NCBI GenBank assembly: GCA_041398745.1
Contig: JAWKUB010000011.1
Coordinates: 192,894-256,893 of the forward strand
DNA: 64,000 nt
Reading direction: 5' to 3'
Source: JACKHO01 sp041398745
GTDB lineage: Bacteria > Planctomycetota > Planctomycetia > Planctomycetales > Planctomycetaceae
The notes beneath the pieces are model-generated. The model was not told the DNA's origin. It was given only the letters and a program-made list of their open reading frames with translations, and made no database searches. The number at the start of each line of letters is the position of its first letter. Within the stretch, counting starts at the first letter, position 1. The position numbers and the translations under genes were made by a program. Positions 1 to 9,011 of this stretch are shown piece by piece.

Positions 1-459
1 TTCATCACGCACGGGGGAAAGTCCGGGAATGGCCCACGACCGAATCCAGGCTGGCCAGACTTTCCCGAGCAGGTTGGGAATGATGACGGTCCAGAAGGCG
101 ACAATCATCCAGTAGGCCGCCGAGACACCCACGAACACCGACTCGGCAATCTTGTAGGCGACGTTGTCTTTGTACAGGAACGAGAAAATCGACAGCGTGC
201 AGAACGCCGCAATCCACATCCCCAGTGTGCGGGTGTAGCTGTATTCCGCTGTGCCGATGAGGTAATCGAACTCCGTTGCTTCCGCTTGGGTGCCGTTCAT
301 TTCGGCGACGTAAGCCACTCCAGCACCGTCCAGTGCCCGGAGCAGCAGAAATGCGGCAAAACATAACCCCAGCACCGCGAGAATGATGTCCTCTCGGGTT
401 CTCGCCGGAGGAGATGCCGCGGTGTCGGTGTTGGCAGGTACTGGAACTGATTCCGTCAT
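1..459 (-). CDS. Multi-pass membrane protein, N-terminal part (cut by window edge)
   Basis: Translation from the ATG at 457-459 gives 153 residues running off the window. It begins MTESVPVPANTDTAA, then a hydrophobic span near residues 26-42, a second near 80-95 (LGMWIAAFCTLSIFSFL) and a third near 108-130 containing VFVGVSAAYW. The overlapping ORF at 5-478 in another frame is a shadow: this frame has the membrane pattern and a start just behind mch. It lies 15 bp downstream of the mch stop on the same strand, so the two are probably co-transcribed. I recall similar proteins in planctomycetes only as hypothetical membrane proteins; the function is unknown. Confidence 0.75.
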   Translation of the reverse strand, partial: MTESVPVPANTDTAASPPARTREDIILAVLGLCFAAFLLLRALDGAGVAYVAEMNGTQAEATEFDYLIGTAEYSYTRTLGMWIAAFCTLSIFSFLYKDNVAYKIAESVFVGVSAAYWMIVAFWTVIIPNLLGKVWPAWIRSWAIPGLSPVRDE

Positions 460-474
460 TCAGGTCTCCCTCGC

Positions 475-1470
475 TCAAGCAACGCCAAATGACCGCTTGA
501 GGACTTCGATATTCTGCTGACCATACCGATGTACGCAGCCAGTTTCCACATTGTGGATCAAGACTTCTGCCGGGCTGAACAACATGGGGTCCAGTTTGTA
601 GAAGTCTCGACCTGCTTCCTCGAACAATTCGAGGAACGGACGCCCATAATCGTGCGAGGAATTTGAAGGGATTCTCGGGCCAATTTCTCGAATCGATTCG
701 TCATCACCATGAACGAACAGCGTCACCTGCCCGCCGTACAGGATGGCGTCATTGGTCCGTCCAATGCCCGTCAAATCATCACCCGCAACGGGGGCCAGCG
801 GAGCGACGCCGCAACCACTCTGGATACGATGCACGTCAAATCCCAGCTCATGCAGTTTGTGCAGCGCCGTTTCCAGAGACCGGGCCACAACCTGCAAGTT
901 TCCGGCAATGCTGGATGTGGGAGCCACCAGCAGCGCGACGGCCCGTTTGGGAACCTGACACGCTTCCGCCAGCATTTCAATGATTTCTTCACTAGGCAAT
1001 CGATTCGATTCCAGAATGCCAACCACGCCACGGGCATTTTCGCGGTAGTCCAACTGCTCGAACAATTCTTCTTTGCACGCCGCCGCACGCATTGGTCCCG
1101 ACCCCATGGCGAAGTAATCACCTTTGGCGACTTGCCATCCTGCGTACTGACTGCACAGGCACGCTTCGACCGGCGTGTCCGTTTGCACAAACACATGCGG
1201 CCAGCCGATGTCACCAATCCGACCGGGATGCAGTGACACATCAGCCAGTCCGGCCAGACAAATTTCGGCGAGTGCCAGCCCTGCTCCAATACTGCCCGAG
1301 GCTTCCACACCGAAGTCGAGAATGACGCCACCCGCTTCGGTTTCGACAGGATCGACCTGCATTTCGTCGGTGGCTGTGAGCATTTGATGGACCAAGTCCC
1401 ACGCCAGTTCGTTCAGGACTGGTTCGTGTTCCATCTCGTCGAGGTCGTCATCTTCGAAGTCGTCGGACAT
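475..1470 (-). CDS. mch: Methenyltetrahydromethanopterin cyclohydrolase (Mch)
   Basis: 331 residues, the usual size for Mch, which interconverts 5,10-methenyl- and 5-formyl-tetrahydromethanopterin in the cytoplasmic C1-transfer pathway of methanogens, methylotrophs and planctomycetes. Family-like segments include GSGPMRAAA (about residue 123), GRTNDAILYGG and the C-terminal FSPAEVLIHNVETG. The N-terminus is oddly acidic (MSDDFEDDDLDEMEHE) before the conserved domain begins near residue 18; this may be a lineage extension or a start chosen slightly too far upstream. It is followed at 15 bp by a membrane-protein gene. In planctomycetes this pathway usually serves formaldehyde oxidation, but no other H4MPT-pathway enzyme gene was recognised here. 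Confidence 0.93.
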   Translation of the reverse strand: MSDDFEDDDLDEMEHEPVLNELAWDLVHQMLTATDEMQVDPVETEAGGVILDFGVEASGSIGAGLALAEICLAGLADVSLHPGRIGDIGWPHVFVQTDTPVEACLCSQYAGWQVAKGDYFAMGSGPMRAAACKEELFEQLDYRENARGVVGILESNRLPSEEIIEMLAEACQVPKRAVALLVAPTSSIAGNLQVVARSLETALHKLHELGFDVHRIQSGCGVAPLAPVAGDDLTGIGRTNDAILYGGQVTLFVHGDDESIREIGPRIPSNSSHDYGRPFLELFEEAGRDFYKLDPMLFSPAEVLIHNVETGCVHRYGQQNIEVLKRSFGVA

Positions 1471-1551
1471 CTTGTCTCAATTCTTTGTAAGTGCTGTGGA
1501 GCCGCATTGTAGCGTGCCCGGCCCCGAATGCGATTCGACAGGGCAATCAGC

Positions 1552-1582
1552 ATGTCAGGTGGCACAGACATTCCTGTCTGTG
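1552..1582. repeat. 31-bp palindromic dispersed repeat, copy 1
   Basis: An intergenic 31-bp sequence identical to 14698-14728. Its core CACAGACA-TTCC-TGTCTGTG is a perfect inverted repeat with 8-bp arms and a 4-base loop. It sits between mch and the PPK2 gene. A diverged copy is at 63821-63847. Confidence 0.85.
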
Positions 1583-1622
1583 GTAGAACCGTTTCATCGT
1601 TTGTCGAATGGAGATGTCCCTA

Positions 1623-2435
1623 ATGCCCGCTGTCAACTCACCTCATCTCATCAAGCCCGGTACTCGGTTTGACATCCGAGCCACGAAAACGCACGGGGAC
1701 AATTACCATCCCTCGCGCAAAGAAGCCGAAAAGAAGTTCGAGGAACTGCGGGAAGAACTCATTGAGTGGCAGTACAAGCTCTACGCGGAACAGAAACAGA
1801 AGTTGCTCGTGGTTCTACAGGCCATGGATGCCGGGGGAAAAGATGGAACCATTCGCAAGGTGTTCACCGGCGTGAACCCTCAGGGAGTGCAGGTAACCTC
1901 CTTCAAGGTTCCGTCAAAAGAAGAACTGGCCCACGACTTCCTGTGGCGCATTCACAAAGCTGCCCCGGCGACAGGTATGATTGGCGTCTTTAATCGCTCA
2001 CATTACGAAGACGTACTCGTCGTGCGTGTGGAGAATATCGTCCCCGAGTCGGTCTGGCGTCCGCGTTACGAAACCATCAACCACTTCGAAAAACTCCTCT
2101 CCGATGCAGGCACCAGAATTGTGAAGTTTTATCTGCACATTTCGCGCGAAGAACAGAAGGAGCGGTTCCAGGACCGACTCGACAACCCCGGCAAGCACTG
2201 GAAGTTCTCCATTGACGACCTCCGCAAACGCGAGCAGTGGGAAGACTACATGGATGCCTACGAAGACGCCCTCAACAACTGCTCCACCAGCCATGCCCCC
2301 TGGTACGTCATCCCCGCAGATTCAAAGTGGTACCGCAACTACGCCATTACCAAAATCCTGGTCGAGACTCTGCGCGACATGAACCCGGACTACCCCGAGT
2401 CAGAGGATGATTTGTCGGGTGTTGTTGTCGAGTAG
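1623..2435 (+). CDS. ppk2: Polyphosphate kinase 2 family protein
   Basis: 270 residues from the ATG at 1623, which has GGAGA about 9 bases upstream; an in-frame ATG at 1608 lacks such a site. PPK2 enzymes transfer phosphate between polyphosphate and nucleoside mono- or diphosphates. The Walker A loop is DAGGKDGT (residues 69-76) and the Walker B/lid region NRSHYEDV lies near 124-131, followed by the RFQDRLDNPGKHWKFS segment and a C-terminal YVIPADSKWYRNYAI typical of single-domain PPK2. Class (ADP- or AMP-phosphorylating) cannot be decided by eye. The gene appears monocistronic, with repeat copy 1 upstream. Confidence 0.92.
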   Translation: MPAVNSPHLIKPGTRFDIRATKTHGDNYHPSRKEAEKKFEELREELIEWQYKLYAEQKQKLLVVLQAMDAGGKDGTIRKVFTGVNPQGVQVTSFKVPSKEELAHDFLWRIHKAAPATGMIGVFNRSHYEDVLVVRVENIVPESVWRPRYETINHFEKLLSDAGTRIVKFYLHISREEQKERFQDRLDNPGKHWKFSIDDLRKREQWEDYMDAYEDALNNCSTSHAPWYVIPADSKWYRNYAITKILVETLRDMNPDYPESEDDLSGVVVE

Positions 2436-2559
2436 GCGTCGAGACGGCAGTCTCGCTTACATACTTATTGACAATATCCGGATGCCCCGACTTGCGAAGA
2501 GAATCGCCACCGAATTAGCACCGTGCCGTGGTACGGAATGGAAGAGCAAGGACCAGCAA

Positions 2560-5500
2560 ATGACAAACCGGCATGCTGTCATCGGGATGGTAATTCATCT
2601 CTTTCTGTCAACCGGAATAACGATGGCTCAAGTGGAAGAACGGATGACCGTCGCGACCAGCTTCGACGAAGCAAAGCCGGGAACATTTGAGAGTCTAGAG
2701 ACGTCAGTCGGTACTTGGATTGCAGACGCTGGTCAAGTCCTTGTAGACGACAAGCACGCGAAGACGGGTGCGCAATGTCTGCAACTCGGTGGCGGTGAGA
2801 AGACGGTTGTCACCCTCCAACTTGCCGATGGAGCAGACACGTCTGGGATTCTCTCTTTCTGGGCGGAACGCTGGACGAGCAGAAACCCCTTTTCGTTTCG
2901 AATCGAAAAGGACTCCGGTGACGGCTGGAAGGAAATCTACAACGGTGACGCGACGGTACGCGTGGGACGGGCATTTCTGAATTACGTCAAAGTTCCACTC
3001 GTCGATGAACACATCCAAAAGTTGAGATTCACGTGTACCAGCCCTCCGGCTACCGGAATTCTTATTGACGATATTCGCATTGCACCCGCTCAGCCCCAGA
3101 GAATTCAAAGTGTTGAAGCTCTGCCGTTCACTTTACCGGCGCTTATTGGCGGGAAATATTGTTCCCTTGCCAAACTGAAAATCGTAACAACAGGGATTTT
3201 GAATCCTCTTTCCGTGACCGAACTGCAGGCCGAGATAGAAGGAATCGAATTCCTGGAGTCGCTCCAGTTTGGCGATGGTGAATTCGTTTCGGTATCAAGC
3301 CCTGCCAGCCCGGAAGTCGCTGTTCGAGCAACGCGAGAGTTGACCGAAGGGGAGAACATTGTCTGGCTGAAGTGCAGGCTGAATGACGACGCCGACATTG
3401 ACCAGCGCGTTGGGGCTGCGGTTCAACGCGTAACGTTTTCGAACGGAGAGGTGGTGAAACTGGATGTACCCGTCTCGCTGCAACGGATGGGAGTTGCCGT
3501 TCGCAACGGTGGGGACAATGGCGTTCACACCTTTCGCATCCCCGGTTTGGCCACGACGAACCAAGGCACCCTCATTGCCGTTTACGACGTGCGATATCGG
3601 GGAGGTGGTGACCTTCCCGGCGACATCGACGTGGGAATGTCACGCTCGACTGACGGTGGTCGTACGTGGGAGCCCATGAAAGTCATTATGGACATGGGCG
3701 ACGATCCGAAATGGTCATCTGACGGTATTGGAGATCCTGCCGTGCTGGTTGACCGGAACACTGGCACCATTTGGGTGGCGGGGACATGGAGTCACGGAAA
3801 CCGATCGTGGAATGGATCAGGGCCGGGATTGAATCCGGCGGAAACGGGCCAACTCATGCTTGTCCGCAGTGATGATGACGGAGCCACCTGGTCCGATCCC
3901 ATCAACATCACGGAGCAGGTCAAGCGGCCGGAATGGTGTTTCATTCTGCAGGGTCCTGGCAAAGGCATCACCATGTCTGACGGGACCATTGTATTTGCGG
4001 CCCAATATCAGGATCCGCCGGAGAAGCGACGACTGCCTCACTCGACAATTATCTATTCGCAGGACCACGGCGAAACGTGGCATGTTGGTACCGGTGCTCA
4101 CGATGACACAACCGAGTCCCAGGTTGTGGAAGTTGAGCCGGGCGTGCTCATGCTGAACTGTCGCTACAACCGAAAGTCAGCGCGTGTGGTGATGACGACA
4201 CGCGACATGGGGGCAACGTGGCAGAAGCATCCCACGTCTGAACGAGCATTGATTGAACCCGGCACTTGTATGGCGAGCCTGATCAATGTCGATGCGGAAG
4301 TTGGGAAGGACGTCGGCAACTGGCTGCTGTTTTCCAACCCCGACAGCCTGCGCGGAAGGAATCACCTGACCATCAAGGCCTCATCTGACAATGGAAAATC
4401 GTGGCCCAAACAACATCGGCTTTTACTCGATGAAGGGAGCAGTGCGGGTTATTCCTGCATGTCCATGATTGATGAAGAGACCATTGGGATTCTGTACGAA
4501 GGGAGCCAGGCACATATGACATTTCAACGGGTCCCATTAGAAGACGTCATTGGCGCCGGCCAGAACGGTTCAAATTCCACCGGCAAATCGTCAGACACCA
4601 ATAGTACGCCTTCCGGTACAAGCAGCCGTTACCAAACTATGCTCAGTTTGCCGCAGGTCTTCAGCAGTCATATGGTTTTGCAGGCCAATGCTCCATTACC
4701 AGTATGGGGAAACGCGAAGCGTGGTAGTAAAGTGACGGTGCAGCTTGGCAACGAAACGCTCACAACCTCCGCGGGGGACGACGGTCGCTGGCTTGTTCGC
4801 TTCCCAGCCCGCAAGGCAACCTCGGTTCCGACAAGTCTCGTCGTTCAGTCTGGGATTGAGCAGGTCAGTTTTCGCGACGTCCTCATTGGAGAAGTCTGGG
4901 TTTGTGCTGGCCAATCAAATATGGAGTGGCAAGTGGACCAGTCGACGAACGGTCCCAAAGAACTTTCAAGTTTGGCTGAAACTGACGTTCCAAACATTCG
5001 GTTGTTGGATCTCACAAATGGGCCGCGTGGGGCGTCTGGCCCTTATACGACTCAGGAGCTTGGGCAGTTGCACCCCGAGTCCTTTGTTAATGGTCAGTGG
5101 GAAACCGCAACAGCTGACGCGGTCAGTGAATTCTCTGCCGTCGGATGGTATTTTGGCCGTCGTTTACAAGCAGATCTCAACGTTCCAATTGGATTGATTT
5201 GCCCGGCGGTTGGTGGCTCCCCGGCCGAAGCCTGGATTCCCAGAGACGCCCTTGCCCGAGATGACGAACTGAAACAACTCGTTTCCGGGTGTTGGCTCGA
5301 CAATCCGCTACTGGGTGAATTCTGTCCAATGCGCGGTGAACAAAACTTGATACAAGCCATACAGGCGGGTGAGTCCATCCCTGGAGACGACCTGGGATTT
5401 CATCATCCGTTCAAGCCCGGCTTCCTCTGGTCGGCGGGCATTGAACCACTCATTCCGTATGCCATTCGGGGCGTCATTTGGTATCAGGGGGAATCCAACG

Positions 5501-6120
5501 CCGAAACGCCTCAGCGCGTCTTGCAGCATGAAAAGCTGTTTCCGCTCCTCGTTACGGAGTGGCGCCAACACTGGCAGCAGGGGGACTTTCCATTTCTCTT
5601 CGTCCAGTTGCCATCTCTGAATCGGCCCGATTGGCCACAGTTTCGAGACGGGCAACGAAGATTTCTGGGGCAACTGCCGAATGTCGGCATGGCCGTAACA
5701 ATGGACGTCGGACATCCAACCGATGTTCATCCGCACCAGAAGAAGCCGGTGGGGGAACGCCTCGCATTATGGGCGCTGGGAATGACCTATCAATCGAAGT
5801 CACAACCTGTCTGGGCAAGCCCACTATGTGACGAAGTCGAGCGTCGAGGCAACTCGTTAGTTGTTTCGTTCCAGCACTCTGGCACCGGCCTGAAAACGAG
5901 CGATGGCAAGCCAATTCGGCACTTCGAAATCTGTGGTCCAGACGGGACCTTCTATGCGGCCAAAGCAGACATTGTAAACAACGGACAGGCAGTTGCCGTT
6001 TCGAGTAAAGAAGTCGCTGAGCCGACAGCAGTGCGCTACGCATGGCAACCGTTCCCCAGTCCGCCAGTCAACCTCGTAAACAGCGCCGACTTACCTGCGT
6101 CTCCGTTTCTGATCGAGTAG
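2560..6120 (+). CDS. Secreted sialidase / sialate O-acetylesterase fusion
   Basis: 1186 residues from the ATG at 2560, preceded by AAGGA; the open frame extends upstream to 2407 but this start gives a signal peptide (MTNRHAVIGMVIHLFLSTG, likely cut near MA-QVEE). Order: N-terminal beta-rich region, then a GH33-like sialidase with FRIPGL near residue 325 and five Asp boxes (STDGGRTW, SDDDGATW, SQDHGETW, TRDMGATW, SSDNGKSW) at about 361-610, a Ser/Thr/Gly-rich linker near 670-700, and an SGNH sialate O-acetylesterase with GQSNMEW near 784, WYQGESNAE near 977 and a DVHP block. The two activities would remove O-acetyl groups and sialic acid from glycans outside the cytoplasm. True substrate is inferred; the sialidase could act on another acidic sugar. 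Confidence 0.88.
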   Translation: MTNRHAVIGMVIHLFLSTGITMAQVEERMTVATSFDEAKPGTFESLETSVGTWIADAGQVLVDDKHAKTGAQCLQLGGGEKTVVTLQLADGADTSGILSFWAERWTSRNPFSFRIEKDSGDGWKEIYNGDATVRVGRAFLNYVKVPLVDEHIQKLRFTCTSPPATGILIDDIRIAPAQPQRIQSVEALPFTLPALIGGKYCSLAKLKIVTTGILNPLSVTELQAEIEGIEFLESLQFGDGEFVSVSSPASPEVAVRATRELTEGENIVWLKCRLNDDADIDQRVGAAVQRVTFSNGEVVKLDVPVSLQRMGVAVRNGGDNGVHTFRIPGLATTNQGTLIAVYDVRYRGGGDLPGDIDVGMSRSTDGGRTWEPMKVIMDMGDDPKWSSDGIGDPAVLVDRNTGTIWVAGTWSHGNRSWNGSGPGLNPAETGQLMLVRSDDDGATWSDPINITEQVKRPEWCFILQGPGKGITMSDGTIVFAAQYQDPPEKRRLPHSTIIYSQDHGETWHVGTGAHDDTTESQVVEVEPGVLMLNCRYNRKSARVVMTTRDMGATWQKHPTSERALIEPGTCMASLINVDAEVGKDVGNWLLFSNPDSLRGRNHLTIKASSDNGKSWPKQHRLLLDEGSSAGYSCMSMIDEETIGILYEGSQAHMTFQRVPLEDVIGAGQNGSNSTGKSSDTNSTPSGTSSRYQTMLSLPQVFSSHMVLQANAPLPVWGNAKRGSKVTVQLGNETLTTSAGDDGRWLVRFPARKATSVPTSLVVQSGIEQVSFRDVLIGEVWVCAGQSNMEWQVDQSTNGPKELSSLAETDVPNIRLLDLTNGPRGASGPYTTQELGQLHPESFVNGQWETATADAVSEFSAVGWYFGRRLQADLNVPIGLICPAVGGSPAEAWIPRDALARDDELKQLVSGCWLDNPLLGEFCPMRGEQNLIQAIQAGESIPGDDLGFHHPFKPGFLWSAGIEPLIPYAIRGVIWYQGESNAETPQRVLQHEKLFPLLVTEWRQHWQQGDFPFLFVQLPSLNRPDWPQFRDGQRRFLGQLPNVGMAVTMDVGHPTDVHPHQKKPVGERLALWALGMTYQSKSQPVWASPLCDEVERRGNSLVVSFQHSGTGLKTSDGKPIRHFEICGPDGTFYAAKADIVNNGQAVAVSSKEVAEPTAVRYAWQPFPSPPVNLVNSADLPASPFLIE

Positions 6121-6169
6121 ATTCGAACATCAGTAAGTACCTCAGCCGCGCCGGAGCCACTCGCAGACG

Positions 6170-6784
6170 TTACTCCTTGTTGCAATACCTCATCGACGAG
6201 GGGAGCAGTAACGTGACGAATATGATGAAGCACGCGAAGCCTACGCTGCCGATGATGAGCACCCGCGACATAATGACTTTCTCACTGTCCCCCATGATGA
6301 CAATCATTAGGGGAATGGCCCAACCGACAGCGGACAGCATGACGGCTCCGTTCCATGACTTGCGGTTTCCGTTGAACAGCTTCACCGCTCCCCAACCGGC
6401 GGTGCCCGAACCCCATGCAAAGAAGAAGGCATCCCACCAGCGCTCGGTCATTAATGCGTAGCCCGACATTCCCAGTGCGAGCGTTGCGACGAGGCCAATC
6501 AATCCAACGCCAAGCCAAATCCCAATCGGGACACCTGCGTATTCAAAAGAACTGGACATCGAGGCCCAGAGGCCAAGCCTCTTCTTCTTGCGTTTTGCCT
6601 GCTTCTTCGACGCTTTAGGCGGCAGCGGCAAATCATCGAATTCGTTGACATTGAATGTGTCGACCGGAGAATTCGGGACTTGAATCGCGGCCTGACAGTT
6701 CTTGCAGCGAATCAGTTTTTCTGCGTGAGACGCATCCAGACGATACTTCTTCTTGCAAGCCGAACAGGCAACATCGATCTTCAT
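6170..6784 (-). CDS. Zinc-ribbon membrane protein
   Basis: 204 residues. The N-terminus has two CxxC pairs (CSACKKKYRLD at 8-18 and CKNC at 27-30) of the MJ0042/zinc-ribbon type that often starts planctomycete membrane proteins. A linker rich in Lys (KKQAKRKKKR) follows, then four hydrophobic spans from about residue 85 to the end. It converges on the sialidase gene (stops 50 bp apart). No function is known; a cytoplasmic metal-binding knuckle on a membrane anchor is what the sequence shows. Confidence 0.8.
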   Translation of the reverse strand: MKIDVACSACKKKYRLDASHAEKLIRCKNCQAAIQVPNSPVDTFNVNEFDDLPLPPKASKKQAKRKKKRLGLWASMSSSFEYAGVPIGIWLGVGLIGLVATLALGMSGYALMTERWWDAFFFAWGSGTAGWGAVKLFNGNRKSWNGAVMLSAVGWAIPLMIVIMGDSEKVIMSRVLIIGSVGFACFIIFVTLLLPSSMRYCNKE

Positions 6785-7044
6785 GTTACGCCCTTACGCA
6801 GTCCCGTGAGCAAATCTCTTTGCAAAGTCCTTCTCTCGTATGGTAGTTATCGAAAGATGCTGCAAGTCGTGTCAAGAATGACAGTTTTTCGTTTGTAATT
6901 CTTGCATTCCTCTGATGGCACAAGGTGACAGCCCAGAAATCTCGTTGACCATTGGAGTCGTCCGAACCTATTAGCTTTGGCGCAAGAGGCATTTTGCGTG
7001 TTTTGTGAGGTGAATGGTTTTCAGGCCAAGGATGGTTTCAGGAA

Positions 7045-7959
7045 ATGTCACACTTTCATCGGGCGTTGTTGTGGCTGGCTTTGTTTCTGGGCTTGGGTTC
7101 GGGCTGTGCGATGAACCGGGCCTCGGTGGCGATGAATGGACCGCAAATTGAGCGGGGGCGACCGAATGCTTTAGTTGATGGTGCCGGCTGGGTGGTTGGC
7201 ATCCCGCAGAAGGTGCTGTTGTGGAACTCGCGGGTGGATAATCACAACGTGTCGCAGCGGACGGAGCAGATGGTGAAGGGCTATCTGGATGAGCAGGGGT
7301 TGGCTGAGACGAAAGTTCGCATCAATCAGTATGCTCCGCTCGATGAATGGCGCCGCCTGCGTGATAACTCCGAGGTCGGCATTGGCTGGCGATGTACGTT
7401 TGGTGCACTGCATACGCTGGGATATACGGTGTTGCCCGGTCGCGTGTTCGGGGGAGATTCGTATAACCCCTACACCAACACACTCAGCATTTACTCCGAC
7501 GTTCCTTCGCTTGGTGTGGTGGAAGCGGCTTATGCGAACGACGTGCGGAGTCGCAATTATCCCGGCACGTATGCGTTCACGCAGGAAATTGCTCCATTCT
7601 CCTTGTGGCACGACACTACAGCCCTGGGTGATGCTGAGAATTACATCGCACGGCAGGGGAGCCCCGAGGAACACATCGAAGCCGTGCAGGTGCTGTATCC
7701 CCGCTACGGCATGAAGGCGGGATACGCTGTTGATTCCCTGGTCGGTGGTGGCAGCGTGGGGTCCATTGGACTCCTCGGGTTGTTGACCGGCCATGCCGTG
7801 GGTCGACATCGCGGCGGCAATTTGCGGGTCGATGCACTGAACACCGAGTTCGCGACGACAAGGCAACAACCGCCCGCGACTCGATCAACAGTGCCGCCGG
7901 TGCCGAATGGCTCAGAGAGTTTTGTGGAGCAGGCCAGCTTTGAAATGCCTGCCGAGTAG
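7045..7959 (+). CDS. Exported lipoprotein of unknown function
   Basis: 304 residues. A short leader ends in LGSG-C21, a lipobox, so the protein is probably lipidated by Lgt. The middle contains GWRCTFGALHTLGY and VFGGDSYNPYTNTLSIYSD, then a Gly-rich hydrophobic stretch near 233-252 (VGGGSVGSIGLLGLL). The combination of NPYTNTLSIYSD with APFSLWHDTTALGDAENY is one I associate with unannotated planctomycete proteins, but I cannot name a family. It stands alone, with 260 bp of featureless DNA upstream. Confidence 0.8.
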   Translation: MSHFHRALLWLALFLGLGSGCAMNRASVAMNGPQIERGRPNALVDGAGWVVGIPQKVLLWNSRVDNHNVSQRTEQMVKGYLDEQGLAETKVRINQYAPLDEWRRLRDNSEVGIGWRCTFGALHTLGYTVLPGRVFGGDSYNPYTNTLSIYSDVPSLGVVEAAYANDVRSRNYPGTYAFTQEIAPFSLWHDTTALGDAENYIARQGSPEEHIEAVQVLYPRYGMKAGYAVDSLVGGGSVGSIGLLGLLTGHAVGRHRGGNLRVDALNTEFATTRQQPPATRSTVPPVPNGSESFVEQASFEMPAE

Positions 7960-7987
7960 GTGAAGGAGTCACCATCCCGGCCGTTCC

Positions 7988-8030
7988 GTTGAAATGGTTG
8001 AGTGTGGCTACGCCACGGTTGAGATAGTTG
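7988..8030. repeat. 43-bp dispersed repeat (GGTTGAGTGTGGC type), copy 1
   Basis: Shares most of 43 positions with 42534-42576; both contain GGTTGAGTGTGGC, then CACGGTTGAGAT. The copy lies between the lipoprotein and ABC transporter genes. The half-site TTGAGATGGTTG occurs twice within the element, giving a direct-repeat structure around a small GTGGC/GCCAC stem in this copy. Confidence 0.6.
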
Positions 8031-8207
8031 CCCCTTGCGGGAAGTTGTTTCGCCAAATGGCTTTAGCACTTCACTTTCGTGCGATGCCTCAGGTAATTCC
8101 TGGAATCATCGCGAAAGTTTGATCTGGGGATTCACATCCTGCGTTGTCGGCGGTGAGGGGCGTCTCCTGGGAGATGCCCGGTCACGCACTACGTGTCGAG
8201 GTCGCAT

Positions 8208-9011
8208 ATGGCCAGTGAGTCATCGCCCGCGCCGGAAATTGAACTTCGGGATGTCACCGTCCATTTTGGAACGCGGCCTATTCTCGACCGCGTTTCCGCT
8301 TCAATTGAAGCGGGGAGCAGTGTCGCGGTCATTGGCCCCAACGGCGTGGGGAAAACCACGCTGCTGAAGGTGCTCGCGGGAGTGTTGTCGGCGCAGGAAG
8401 GAAACGTGCTCATCCGGGGCGTCGAACGGCGCTCAACTCCCGAGGCGGAACTGCAAATTCGTCAATGGACAACATTCATCCCAGATGATTTGTGGACCCC
8501 GAAAGTCGTAAGTGGTCGAGAATATCTCATGGCAGTCGGCGCATTATACGGCCTGCCCTACCGCCGTGTGCTGGAGCATACGGAACGCCTCATTCAGCTC
8601 TTTCAGTTAAATGAGGTCGCCGATAAGCCGCTCACCGATTGTTCGACCGGCCAGAAGAAGAAATTCTCGCTCTGTGCCGGACTGGTGACAGATGCGCCAC
8701 TCTTGCTGTTTGACGAACCGTTCTCGGGCGGACTCGATCCCGCCGGGATTATGGCGTTTCGGGAAATCCTGCGGTCGTTCGCGGAGACGCGGTCGCATAC
8801 TGTGGTCTTCACTACCCCGGTGCCCGAACTCGTGGAAGTCACTGCCGATCGAATTCTGGTTATCAGCGACTCCCACATTGTCCTCGACGAGTCGGTGGCC
8901 GAACTGAAGAAACAGCATGCCGGTCAGCCGTTTGGTGAAGTGCTGCAGAACCTCGTCTTCCCAAACGCCGCCTCACAGGTCCGCAGTTACCTTTCACCTG
9001 ACAACTCATGA
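8208..9011 (+). CDS. ABC transporter ATP-binding protein
   Basis: 267 residues from the ATG at 8208 (GAGG about 7 bases upstream; a GTG at 8193 lacks a suitable site). Walker A GPNGVGKTT at 43-51, signature-like CSTGQKKKFSL, Walker B LLLFDEP with a D-loop GGLDP. The signature has STGQ in place of LSGGQ, as in several exporter ATPases of the CcmA/NatA type. Its stop overlaps the start of the following membrane gene by 4 bp (ATGA), so the pair should form one exporter. Substrate is unknown. Confidence 0.93.
   Translation: MASESSPAPEIELRDVTVHFGTRPILDRVSASIEAGSSVAVIGPNGVGKTTLLKVLAGVLSAQEGNVLIRGVERRSTPEAELQIRQWTTFIPDDLWTPKVVSGREYLMAVGALYGLPYRRVLEHTERLIQLFQLNEVADKPLTDCSTGQKKKFSLCAGLVTDAPLLLFDEPFSGGLDPAGIMAFREILRSFAETRSHTVVFTTPVPELVEVTADRILVISDSHIVLDESVAELKKQHAGQPFGEVLQNLVFPNAASQVRSYLSPDNS

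Noticed and set aside
5..478. 157-residue minus-strand ORF
   Set aside because: Another minus-strand frame over the same bases has clear membrane spans and a start behind mch; this ORF is Arg/His/Gly-rich, a shadow.
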